Below are positions 8,373 through 15,828 of a stretch of 64,000 nucleotides of DNA, one piece after another. The position numbers and the translations under genes were made by a program. Location: the NCBI RefSeq assembly GCF_900100085.1, contig NZ_FNEJ01000005.1, positions 124,001-188,000 on the forward strand, in the 5' to 3' direction. The first letter of the stretch is position 1. Each line of letters opens with the position of its first letter. The notes beneath the pieces were generated by a model that saw only the letters and a program-made list of their open reading frames with translations, searched no databases and was not told where the DNA came from. Source of the DNA: Salipiger marinus (lineage in GTDB: Bacteria > Pseudomonadota > Alphaproteobacteria > Rhodobacterales > Rhodobacteraceae).

Positions 8373-9260
8373 ATGCAGGTCTCGCTTCAGGCACGGCACA
8401 GCGATGTCACGATGGGGATGTTCATGATGTGTGTGGGCGTCGCCTGCCTGAGCATCAATGACGCGGTCGCCAAGCAGCTTACCTCAGACTATTCCCCGCT
8501 GCAGGTGCTGTTCCTCAGGAACCTGATCGCGCTGCCCTTCGCGATAGGGATCGCCCTGCGGATGGGCGGGACGCGCGCCCTGCGCTCTTACCGGCCTGTC
8601 GCGCATCTTGTCCGGGGCGTGGTCTGGGTGGCGGCGGCCTTTCTGTTCTTCACCAGCCTGCGGTATCTTCCGCTGGCCGAGGCCACGGCGCTGGTCTTTG
8701 TCGCGCCGCTGTTCATCACCGCGATCTCGGCGCTGGTGCTGCGCGAACAGGTGGGCTGGAAGCGGTGGCTGGCCGTGCTGGCCGGCTTCGCGGGGGTGCT
8801 GATCGCGATCCGTCCGGGCGCTGCCAGCTTTCAGCTTGTGTCGCTGCTGCCGGTGGCGACGGCGCTGTTCTACGCCCTGCTCATGGTCAGCGCCCGCTGG
8901 GTGGACCGGCGCGAAAGCGTCTGGACGCTGCTCCTGTATCTGACGGGCGCGGGGGCGCTGCTGAGCGCGGTGCTGGTGCCCTTCGTCTGGCGGCCCGTGC
9001 CCATGGCGGATCTCTGGCTGTTCGCGGCCATCGCCTTTTTCGGAACGGCTGGCATGACGCTGATGACCCAGGCCTTCCGCATGGCCCCCGCCGTGGTGGT
9101 GGCCCCGCTGGATTACACCGCGCTGCTTTGGGCGACGCTGGCAGGCTGGCTGGTCTGGCACGAGATCCCCGAGGCCCCGGTTTTCCTTGGCGCGGCGATC
9201 ATCATCGCCAGCGGCATCTTCACGGTCTGGCGCGAACACCGGAACGACCGCAGGGCCTGA
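8373..9260 (+). CDS. DMT superfamily transporter, EamA domains
   Basis: A 295-residue protein with ten predicted membrane segments and two EamA halves, the usual size for drug/metabolite transporters. The start at 8373 follows GGAGGAACAGG, a good ribosome site, and gives MQVSLQARHSDVTMGMF before the first helix. Helix-end motifs such as VFVAPLFITAISALVLREQVGWKRW (end of the first half) and PLDYTALLWATLAGWLVWHEIP (second half) are typical of the family. Likely an inner-membrane exporter of metabolites; the substrate is not predictable. A strong hairpin terminator follows 46 bases after the stop and separates it from the convergent hydrolase gene. Confidence 0.88.
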   Translation: MQVSLQARHSDVTMGMFMMCVGVACLSINDAVAKQLTSDYSPLQVLFLRNLIALPFAIGIALRMGGTRALRSYRPVAHLVRGVVWVAAAFLFFTSLRYLPLAEATALVFVAPLFITAISALVLREQVGWKRWLAVLAGFAGVLIAIRPGAASFQLVSLLPVATALFYALLMVSARWVDRRESVWTLLLYLTGAGALLSAVLVPFVWRPVPMADLWLFAAIAFFGTAGMTLMTQAFRMAPAVVVAPLDYTALLWATLAGWLVWHEIPEAPVFLGAAIIIASGIFTVWREHRNDRRA

Positions 9261-9306
9261 GGTCCGCGCGGCCTCGGGCGCCGCAGAAGCCCTGCGCAGC
9301 GGACGG

Positions 9307-9341
9307 AGCCCGACCGGAGGCAGCGCGCCTCCGGTCGGGCT
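9307..9341. terminator. bidirectional hairpin terminator
   Basis: AGCCCGACCGGAGGC (9307-9321) pairs perfectly over 15 bases with GCCTCCGGTCGGGCT (9327-9341), with a five-base loop. It lies between the stop codons of two convergent genes (DMT transporter and alpha/beta hydrolase). There is no long T-run, as is common in high-GC bacteria. Confidence 0.8.
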
Positions 9342-9351
9342 GTGGCCGTGT

Positions 9352-10143
9352 TCAGTTGCCGGGCACTATGGCGGTGCGGGCGGCCTCGTCGATGACATCG
9401 GCCACGACCTCGGGCTGGGTGATGAACACGGCGTGGCTCGCCGCGACCTCGGTCACCTTGGCGCCGATGCGCTGTGCCATGTGCTGCAGCATGGCCTGAT
9501 CAAAGGCCTTGTCCTCGGTGGCGATCACTGCCCAGCTTGGTTTGCTGCGCCATGCCGCATTTTCCAGCACCGTGCCGAAGACCTCCATGCTGATCGGCAC
9601 CTGAGAGTCGCGCAGGAAGGCGGCATCGGCATCGCTGACATCATGGGCGAACCCGGCCTGAAACATGGACGGCGCGACAAAGCCATACTGATCTTCGCCG
9701 ATGTCCAGCACGAATTCGGGCGGGGTGGTGAAACCGTCATATTGCTGCGCGGTGGTTTCCCCGGCATCGGGCGACAGGGCCGAGACATAGACCAGCCCCG
9801 CCACGTTGGGATGGACGCCCGCTTCGGTGATCACGGTACCGCCCCAGGAATGGCCGACAAGGATCGCGGGGGCATTCTGGCGGTCCAGCGCGCGTCTGGT
9901 GGCCGCCACATCCTCGGCCAGCGAGGTCAGCGGGTTCTGCACCAGCGTCACGCTGTAGCCGCGCGCGGTCAGCTGGTCATAGACCCCGCGCCAGCCGGAG
10001 GCATCGGCAAAGGCGCCGTGAACCAGCACGACATGGCGGATCGGCTGATCCTCCGGGATGGCCTGCGCATGGCTCTGGCCCGCGGTTCCGAGCGCCCCTG
10101 CCGTGGCTGCGGCGGCAAGGAGGGTCTTGAATTTCGAAGTCAT
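9352..10143 (-). CDS. secreted alpha/beta hydrolase
   Basis: A 263-residue protein with a signal peptide (TLLAAAATAGALGTAGQSHAQA, cleavage near residue 28). The alpha/beta-hydrolase fold is shown by the oxyanion strand VVLVHGAFADASGW near residue 40 and the nucleophile elbow GHSWGG near residue 94; a late DKAF acid region and ASHAVF with the catalytic His near residue 240 complete the triad. The family includes esterases and haloperoxidase-like enzymes; the substrate is unknown and the enzyme should act in the periplasm. It is transcribed away from an OhrR-like MarR gene, and the 447-base gap between them holds several similar operator-like sites and one ECF-type promoter pointing at this gene. 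Control by either regulator is plausible. Confidence 0.85.
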   Translation of the reverse strand: MTSKFKTLLAAAATAGALGTAGQSHAQAIPEDQPIRHVVLVHGAFADASGWRGVYDQLTARGYSVTLVQNPLTSLAEDVAATRRALDRQNAPAILVGHSWGGTVITEAGVHPNVAGLVYVSALSPDAGETTAQQYDGFTTPPEFVLDIGEDQYGFVAPSMFQAGFAHDVSDADAAFLRDSQVPISMEVFGTVLENAAWRSKPSWAVIATEDKAFDQAMLQHMAQRIGAKVTEVAASHAVFITQPEVVADVIDEAARTAIVPGN

Positions 10144-10164
10144 GGGATCGTCCTTCCGATTCTG

Positions 10165-10246
10165 ATTAATGCGATAATAGTTATGGCGATATTTGTTTGT
10201 CTATAGCGAGGCGGGGCTACTTGTCAAAGTAAAACTTATCGCGATA
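10165..10246. promoter_or_regulatory. cluster of operator-like GCGATA sites upstream of the hydrolase
   Basis: Three related AT-rich sites lie within 82 bases of the hydrolase start: ATTAATGCGATAAT (10165-10178), TTATGGCGATAT (10181-10192) and the perfect palindrome TATCGCGATA (10237-10246). A fourth copy sits in front of the divergent MarR gene. The sites share the half-site GATA(A/T)T and stand out against the GC-rich surroundings. MarR/OhrR proteins bind such AT-rich palindromes in divergent intergenic regions, so they are the likely operators of the adjacent regulator. Confidence 0.55.
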
Positions 10247-10408
10247 TTGTTTTCCCTGAGAGGCCTCGCCACGCCCTCAGGAACTGGTCAAACCACCAGA
10301 CCTTGCACAGCCCCCGTCCCGCTGCAGATCCGGGACTGCCCTGCCCTCCACAGGGTCAGCAGGGCATGGGGCGGGATGCGGCGCAGTGCGCGACATCCTG
10401 AAAAGACT

Positions 10409-10433
10409 GACGCGGGCGGCGGAGGAATAATCC
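10409..10433 (-). promoter_or_regulatory. ECF-sigma-type promoter pointing to the alpha/beta hydrolase
   Basis: On the reverse strand GGATTA (10433-10428) is followed after exactly 15 bases by CGTC (10412-10409). The same GGATTA-N15-CGTC arrangement, with much of the flanking sequence conserved, occurs upstream of the sigma-factor operon at 12915-12891. CGTC is the usual -10 element of many ECF sigma factors. The start of transcription would lie near 10402, about 260 bases before the hydrolase ATG. Confidence 0.5.
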
Positions 10434-10541
10434 CGCAGCAGGGGAAATTTTCCGAATTAAAGCCGCGCGCCGCGATGGCATGGGCGGTGAACACGGGCGC
10501 GCCGGACCCGCGCGGGGTGGACCGGCTTGCAACCTTGATAA

Positions 10542-10555
10542 ATTATCGTGATAAT
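10542..10555. promoter_or_regulatory. operator-like inverted repeat in front of the marR gene
   Basis: ATTATCGTGATAAT is an inverted repeat (ATTATC / GATAAT around GT) 35 bases before the MarR ATG. It matches the GATAAT half-sites in front of the divergent hydrolase, which suggests autoregulation by the MarR protein. Confidence 0.6.
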
Positions 10556-10590
10556 ATTTTTCTGCATCCCGCCACCGTCAGGAACAGGTC

Positions 10591-11073
10591 ATGACAGCCG
10601 ACAGCCCCTCCCCCCCCGTCCCGCTGGAGGACCAGCTCTGCTTTGCCATCCACTCGGCCAGCATGGCGATCCAGCGGCTTTACAAGCCCATGCTGGACGA
10701 GATGGGCCTGACCTATCCGCAATATCTCGTGCTCAATGTGCTGTGGCGGGAGGAGGGTCAGAGCGTCGGCGCCATTGCCGCGCGGCTGGCGCTGGAGTCC
10801 AGCACGCTGACCCCGCTGCTGAAGCGGCTGGAGGCGGCGGGGCTGCTGCGCCGGACCCGCAATCCGCAGAACGAGCGGCAGGTCCTGATCGCGCTGACCG
10901 ACAAAGGCCGGGCGCTGCGCGGTGGGGCAGGCTGTCTGGGCGCGGCGCTGCTGGACGCCTCGGGCGAACCCGCGTCGGAGCTTGCCCGGCTGAACCGGGA
11001 CATCACCGCCCTGCGCGATGCCATCTATGGCCAGATCGGCACATGGGATCCGGCACCGCAGGACAGGGCTTAG
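10591..11073 (+). CDS. MarR family transcriptional regulator, OhrR-like
   Basis: A 160-residue winged-helix regulator. The N-terminal LEDQLCFAI motif places a cysteine at residue 17, at the position of the peroxide-sensing cysteine of OhrR proteins, and the following YKPMLDEMGLTYPQYLVLNVLW is the classic OhrR helix pair. The DNA-recognition helix ALESSTLTPLLKRLEAAGLLRR and the wing DERQVLIALT-type sequence are also present. OhrR senses organic hydroperoxides, hypochlorite or related oxidants and derepresses its target. No ohr gene is adjacent; the divergent secreted hydrolase is the probable target through the inverted repeats in between. Confidence 0.85.
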   Translation: MTADSPSPPVPLEDQLCFAIHSASMAIQRLYKPMLDEMGLTYPQYLVLNVLWREEGQSVGAIAARLALESSTLTPLLKRLEAAGLLRRTRNPQNERQVLIALTDKGRALRGGAGCLGAALLDASGEPASELARLNRDITALRDAIYGQIGTWDPAPQDRA

Positions 11074-11116
11074 CCGCCCGCCCTGCGCGCGCCGCAGCCA
11101 CCCGTCCGGCGGCGGC

Positions 11117-11905
11117 TCAGATCAGCTGGTCATAAGCCTCAAGGGCGATGCGCCGCAGCAGATCGCGCGGCACGCTGCCCACCACGGCATAGCTCAGGTC
11201 GCGGTCCATCCAGAAGAAGCTCTGGGTGGTGCCCTCCTGCGCGAACTGGAAGGCGGTCTCCTGACCGGCCCCCTGCGGCGCGATGTAAAGCGTGATGCGC
11301 TGCCCCTCGGCATTGTCATACATGAAAAGCGCGGCGGCCCCCTGATCCGAGGGCACGATCCGCCCCCCCATCAGGCTGAACCCTGCCGCGGCAAAATCCG
11401 GCGGACGGATTTCGTGGCCCAGCCGTCGGGACATCCAGGTGGTCAGATGCTCGGCCTCCGAGGCGGGCACCTCGACCGGGTGCGCCACCTCCACCACATA
11501 GGTGGCGTAGGCGCCCATGGCGCGGGCGGCAAGGCTCTGCGCGGCGGCGGAAGGCGTCGCAAGATCGCGCGCGAGCCAGCCGCCGCCTGCCCCAAGCGCC
11601 AGCGCCGCAAGCGTCGCCGCGATCAGGCCGCGCCTGCCCGACCGGCGGGGAGGCTCCGCGCCGGCGTCTTCCGCTGCCGCCCGGCGCAGGATGTCGGTCA
11701 GCCGGTCCGGCACGGCTTCCTGCGCGACGGGATCGTAAAGCGCCCGGATCGCGCCGTCCTGCCGCTGCCATTCGGCCAGCGTGGCGCGGGCGGCGGGATC
11801 CTCGGCCAGACGCGCCTCCAGCGCGGCCCGGTCCTCGGGCGGCAGGACGTCCTGCGCATAGTCCAGCAGTTCGGTCTCGGTCAGGGCGGGTCTGTCGGGC
11901 ATCAT
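11117..11905 (-). CDS. anti-sigma factor (membrane-anchored)
   Basis: A 262-residue protein. Residues 1-70 form an acidic helical domain (ELLDYAQDVLPPEDRAALEARLAEDP) of the anti-sigma type that clamps the sigma factor, one membrane helix follows near residues 92-110 (GLIAATLAALALGAGGGWLA), and a periplasmic domain of about 150 residues completes it. I see no zinc-binding HxxxCxxC. It overlaps the sigma gene by four bases (ATGA), the standard arrangement for a cognate pair; a second ATG one codon on is an alternative start. It should hold the ECF factor at the inner membrane until a stress signal arrives. Confidence 0.85.
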   Translation of the reverse strand: MMPDRPALTETELLDYAQDVLPPEDRAALEARLAEDPAARATLAEWQRQDGAIRALYDPVAQEAVPDRLTDILRRAAAEDAGAEPPRRSGRRGLIAATLAALALGAGGGWLARDLATPSAAAQSLAARAMGAYATYVVEVAHPVEVPASEAEHLTTWMSRRLGHEIRPPDFAAAGFSLMGGRIVPSDQGAAALFMYDNAEGQRITLYIAPQGAGQETAFQFAQEGTTQSFFWMDRDLSYAVVGSVPRDLLRRIALEAYDQLI

Positions 11906-12423
11906 CTCCTCCCCCGGCTTGGTCCGGGCACCACCTCGGCCCCTGTGCCGCGTCCGGTCAGCACGCGCAATGTGGCACGGGCGCGGGCCAGCCGCGACAT
12001 CAGCGTGCCTTTCGGGATGTCCAGCAGGCTGGCGGCCTCCTCGAAGCTCCGGCCTTCAAGCGCCACGATCAGCAGCGCCTCGCGCTGGTCGACGGGCAAG
12101 CGGGCGATGGCCTCATGCACCTCGCGCAGCGCCAGCGCGCCTTCTTGGCCGCCGCATTGCGCAGGTTCCGACACCAGATCCTCGATAGCGACCAGATGCC
12201 CGGGCAGCGGGGACCGGCGCTGCAGGTCGCGGTAGCGGTTGATCAGGATCCGGAACAGCCACGCCTGAACCGGGCCGTCGCCGCGCCACAGATGGCGGCT
12301 GGCAACGGCCCGCTCCAGACAGTCCTGGACCAGATCATCGGCCCGGTCGCGGTCCCGCATCAAAGCCCGGGCATAGCGCCGCAGCGCCGGTATCGCAGCT
12401 TCGATCTCGACAAGGACCTTCAT
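11902..12423 (-). CDS. ECF-type RNA polymerase sigma factor
   Basis: A 173-residue protein with the two sigma-70 domains of the ECF class. Region 2 lies at residues 10-75 (RYARALMRDRDRADDLVQDCLERA...WLFRILINRYRD) and region 4 at about 105-155 (AIARLPVDQREALLIVALEGRSFEEAASLLDIPKGTLMSRLARAR). It is the middle gene of a reverse operon, between a small secreted YxFxxD protein and its anti-sigma factor. A GGATTA-N15-CGTC promoter upstream of the operon, repeated in front of the nearby hydrolase, is a plausible autoregulatory target. Confidence 0.93.
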   Translation of the reverse strand: MKVLVEIEAAIPALRRYARALMRDRDRADDLVQDCLERAVASRHLWRGDGPVQAWLFRILINRYRDLQRRSPLPGHLVAIEDLVSEPAQCGGQEGALALREVHEAIARLPVDQREALLIVALEGRSFEEAASLLDIPKGTLMSRLARARATLRVLTGRGTGAEVVPGPSRGRR

Positions 12424-12463
12424 CGACCGGGCTTTCCGTCACATGTCCAAAGGGCGCAGGCGG

Positions 12464-12835
12464 TCAGGGCCGGGCGATGTGCCAGACGCCCTTGACCCCG
12501 TCCCCGGCCACATCCCCGGGAGCGGCATCCTTGGCGAAGGTATAAAGCGGCATGCCCTTGTAGGTCCACTGCCGCGCGCCATCGGTCCGGTCGATCACGG
12601 CATACTCGCCCTCGGCCTTGTCCTCTGCCGTTGCGGCAAGGATCGGCCAGATCGCCACGCAGTCGCCCGCGCAGGACGACACCCCCGCCATGTCCTTGTC
12701 GAAGGTATAAAGCGTCATGCCCCCGGCATCAGTGAGCAGGGCGCCGCCCGCGCCTTGGGCGGTGAGGGCGGGATCAGCCATGGCGGCGCCCGCGGCAAGG
12801 ATCAGCGGGCAGAGAGAGAGGATGAGACGGTTCAT
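12464..12835 (-). CDS. secreted YxFxxD-motif protein (COG4315 type)
   Basis: A 123-residue protein with a signal peptide (MNRLILSLCPLILAAGAAMA). The mature part contains two copies of the Y-x-(F/W/Y)-x-x-D motif (LYTFDKD and LYTFAKD), each ahead of a short conserved stretch, and a CAGDC pair. This matches the small secreted repeat family often annotated as a YxFxxD lipoprotein of unknown function, although no lipobox is seen here. It is the first gene of the operon that encodes an ECF sigma factor and its anti-sigma factor, an association common for this family. The start at 12835 was chosen because the signal peptide begins there and GAGTGACC-type leader sequence precedes it. Confidence 0.8.
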   Translation of the reverse strand: MNRLILSLCPLILAAGAAMADPALTAQGAGGALLTDAGGMTLYTFDKDMAGVSSCAGDCVAIWPILAATAEDKAEGEYAVIDRTDGARQWTYKGMPLYTFAKDAAPGDVAGDGVKGVWHIARP

Positions 12836-12890
12836 GAGGGTCACTCCGGGTTGCTGGACGCACCGCAGATCGCGGCGTCCTGAAGTGAAT

Positions 12891-12915
12891 GACGCGGGCG
12901 GGCAGGCAATAATCC
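12891..12915 (-). promoter_or_regulatory. ECF-sigma-type promoter of the YxFxxD-sigma-antisigma operon
   Basis: On the reverse strand GGATTA (12915-12910) and CGTC (12894-12891) are 15 bases apart, giving a start near 12884 and a leader of about 50 bases. The spacing and core are identical to the element at 10433-10409. Autoregulation of ECF operons through such promoters is usual. Confidence 0.6.
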
Positions 12916-13084
12916 TGCGGCAGAAGATATTTTTATGAGACGCTGCCGCACCGGCCAGATGCCCCGTGTCGCGGACGGCCCCGGTCAGTCCGGGGGAGGG
13001 ATCGGCCACGCATCGGGTGCACCTTTTCATCGAACCGATGCGTGGCAGATTGGCCGGGCCCCCCAAGCCCCCTGCGATCCGTGG

Positions 13085-15410
13085 TCAGAAGAGGACGTCG
13101 TTGGCCGCCATCCGTGCTGTGCAGAGCTTCCAGCGTGATCGAGCTGTCGGCGATCAGGATCCGGACGTTGCCGCCCTCTTGCACAAACACCAGATCATCA
13201 GAACTGTCGACCTCGCTGACCAGCCGCAGATCGATACGGTCGCGGCGGGTGTCAAAATCGGGGATGACATCGTGGCCAAAGCTCAGCACGACCTGCAGCG
13301 TTTCCGTGCTGCCGTTGATCAGCCGAACCTGATCGGTGGCAAAGATGAACTTGTCCGCATCCGCGCCGCCCGTCAGGATGTCGTCGCCTTCGCCCCCTTC
13401 AAGCCGGTCAGCGCCACGGCCACCGGTCAGGGTGTCATTGCCCTTTCCGCCTTCGCGCAGATCACGGCCCGACCCACCGTCGAGCAGGTCAACGCCGCGG
13501 CCCCCGAAAAGGTCATCGTCATGGTCGCCGCCGATCAGCAGGTCGCTTCCGGCGCCGCCCTCCAGCGGGTCGTGCCCCGAGCCGCCCACCAGATAGCTGG
13601 CCTTGTTCGTGGCGGTCAGCACCTCATCGCCCGAGCCGCCGAACTGGTGCTGACCCGACGGCGTCAGGCGCTGCACCATCAGCCGATTTCCTGCGGTTTC
13701 GTCAAGATAGACCACGACCACCGCGCCATCCGACAGGGGGGCGGTTTGCAGATAGCTGCCGACGGTGTGACCCTCGGCAGAGATCGCCGTGGGATTGACG
13801 GAAAAGCGGATGCCGTCGTCAGCGGGCGCCTCCGGGGCTGCCTCGTCTGCGGGCAGGACAGCGATCACATCCTGCCCCTCGGTTTTAGCTCGTTCGGCAG
13901 GGTGGCAACGTCGATGTCCTGCGCAACCCTGCGGTCGCGGCTGTCAAAGCCCTGCGTTGCGGCCTGATCTGACGGGATGGGATCAAAGATGCAGATCGTC
14001 TCGACATCCGCGCCGAACTCGGCCCGGCCAAGTTCGGTCAGGACACCACCCCTCTCGGCATAATGGAGCACGGTCAGGGTGCCGTTCTCTTCGATGATAT
14101 CGAAATCCGACGTGACCTCACGGATCACCCGGCCTTTGGCATCTGTTTCCTGAACGATAACCTTTTGCACTTCGACCACATCCTGCCCCGCGCAGCCAAA
14201 GATGCGGTTTTGCCCGCCATCCAGCAGGAAGGTATCGTCCCCTGCCCCGCCGGACAGCACGTTCCGCCCGTCGCCCCCGGCCAGATAATCGTCCCCGCCG
14301 CCGCCCATCAGCGTGTCGCCCCCGGCATCTCCCAGCAGGGCGTCATTGCCGTCACGGCCAAGGATCAGGTCATCCCCGGCTTCCCCGTCCAGCAGGTTGT
14401 CCGCGCCGTCACCGAACAGCCGGTCGTCAAGGTCCGTGCCCACCAGACCTTCGGTCCCGGATAGGCTGGCATCAGCCGCGCCAGTGGCAAGGTCCGCCTG
14501 AACCCCAAAATCTGCCGGTTGCGCATTGAACGAAACGACATCCCCCGCCGTGCCCGCATCGTGACCGCCGCCGTCCAGAACATCGTGACCGGGCCGGGCC
14601 GGGCCGGTCGTGACGGCCGTGCTCAGCACGTCATTGCCAGCCTCACCGCGCAAGCTGTCGGACCCGGCGCCACCGTAAAGCAGATCGTCGCCCTGAAGGC
14701 CGTCCAGCGTGTCATTGCCCTCTGCCCCGTCACCCGTCAGAAGCCCTTCGACATTGGCGATCACGCCATGCGCGCTGCCTCCAAGCGTCATGTCGATGGT
14801 CCGGTCCGACACCTCGCCGGAAAGGTCGAGCGTGTCGACGCCCGCGCCGCCATCAATCTCGTCCTCCGGATCCAGCCCGACAAGGACATCATTGCCCGAG
14901 CCGCCAAGCAGGATGTCCCGCCCCGCGCCGCCTTTCAGCGTATCGTCCCCTGTGCCGCCATTGACGACATCGTTGCCGGCACCCCCGTCAATGCTGTCAT
15001 TGCCAGCATCCCCCAGAAGCGCATTGTCGACCTCGTTCCCGGTGATGGTGTCATCGCCATTGCCGCCGATGACATCCTCGAAATTGACAAACCCTGTCCC
15101 CTGCTGCGTGGCACCGTCGCTTGGCCCACTCACGGCGATCGGCGTCACACCGAGGGATCGACCGATCCCGGAACTGCCCACCCTGTCCGCGTCCTGTGCG
15201 ACGGCAAGCCTGGCATAGCTTGTCACCGGCGTGGCGCCGCCGCTGACGAAATTCGTCTCGCTGCCCGGTTCGGCGCCGGTATGCAGGCTGACCGCGATCC
15301 CCACTTCCACGCCATTGGCCGACAGAACGTCCTGCCCGGCACCGCCGTCGATATAGACCTCGCCGCCCGCGATCGACACCATGTCATTGCCAAAGCCCGC
15401 GCGCACCACA
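13085..15410 (-). pseudogene. RTX (haemolysin-type calcium-binding repeat) protein, 5'-truncated and frameshifted
   Basis: The reverse strand encodes long arrays of GGxGxDxLxGG nonapeptides (for example GGAGNDVVNGGTGDDTLKGG near 14960) typical of calcium-binding proteins exported by type I secretion. The reading frame is broken twice. Near 13868-13890 the first frame ends (NELKPRGRM, stop), while the next frame continues the protein as AKTEGQDVIAVLPADE. Near 13115-13121 the second frame runs past the natural end, whereas the first frame gives AANDVLF and a stop at 13085, the usual hydrophobic C-terminus of this secretion class. A module FSVNPTAISAEGHTVGSYLQ (near 13790) resembles repeats seen in Rhodobacterales surface proteins. 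The N-terminus is missing: RTX-like sequence stops near 15410. Either a decayed gene or two single-base errors plus a rearrangement. Confidence 0.75.
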
Positions 15411-15538
15411 TGCGAGTCCTGGCAGTGTTCCTGATCCTGTGTGTTTCGGCCTGCGCGACGTTGCAGCAACAGCCCGCCCGCGACCCTGTCGTGGACCACC
15501 GGCAACTGCCGCCGCCGCCTTTGTCACCTCCGGCATAG
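15410..15538 (+). CDS. possible small lipoprotein
   Basis: A 42-residue frame starting MRVLAVFLILCVSACATLQQ. The first 15 residues are a textbook lipoprotein signal with lipobox VSAC, and the short proline-rich remainder ends PPPPLSPPA. It begins where the RTX homology on the other strand stops, so it may be the 5' end of a gene cut by the same rearrangement, or a complete entericidin-like small lipoprotein. The downstream 290 bases to the YcaQ gene hold nothing I recognise. Confidence 0.4.
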   Translation: MRVLAVFLILCVSACATLQQQPARDPVVDHRQLPPPPLSPPA

Positions 15539-15828
15539 CCGCCGGCCCCGGTTTTCGCCGCAGCGGGGATGTGGAGCAGGTCCGGTCCCGGCTGAGCCAG
15601 CGTGCAAGGGATCTGGGTGCCACCGGAAAGGACGAGACATTCGATGCCGGGCTGATCGTGTCGCCGCAGGGCTGCCAGCGCCGGGAGGCGCGTGTCTTTC
15701 AGATGATGCCTTCATGGGCCTTCATCCGCGAAGGAGCACACAAGCTGCAGCCAGCGGAGCGGGCCCATGCGACATGCCGGTGCCGCCGGGGAGCCTGCAG
15801 GCGGCTGGGACATCCGCCCGTCTTCGTT

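Noticed and set aside
10288..10494. Small reverse frame downstream of the ECF-type promoter in the hydrolase leader
   Set aside because: It starts upstream of the promoter's start site, so the promoter could not express it, and it has no ribosome site.
12966..13967. Long forward frames opposite the RTX gene (also 14519-15538)
   Set aside because: They mirror the repeated RTX codons and produce repetitive Val/Ala/Pro patterns. Only the terminal 42 codons of the second frame (15410-15538) look independently meaningful.
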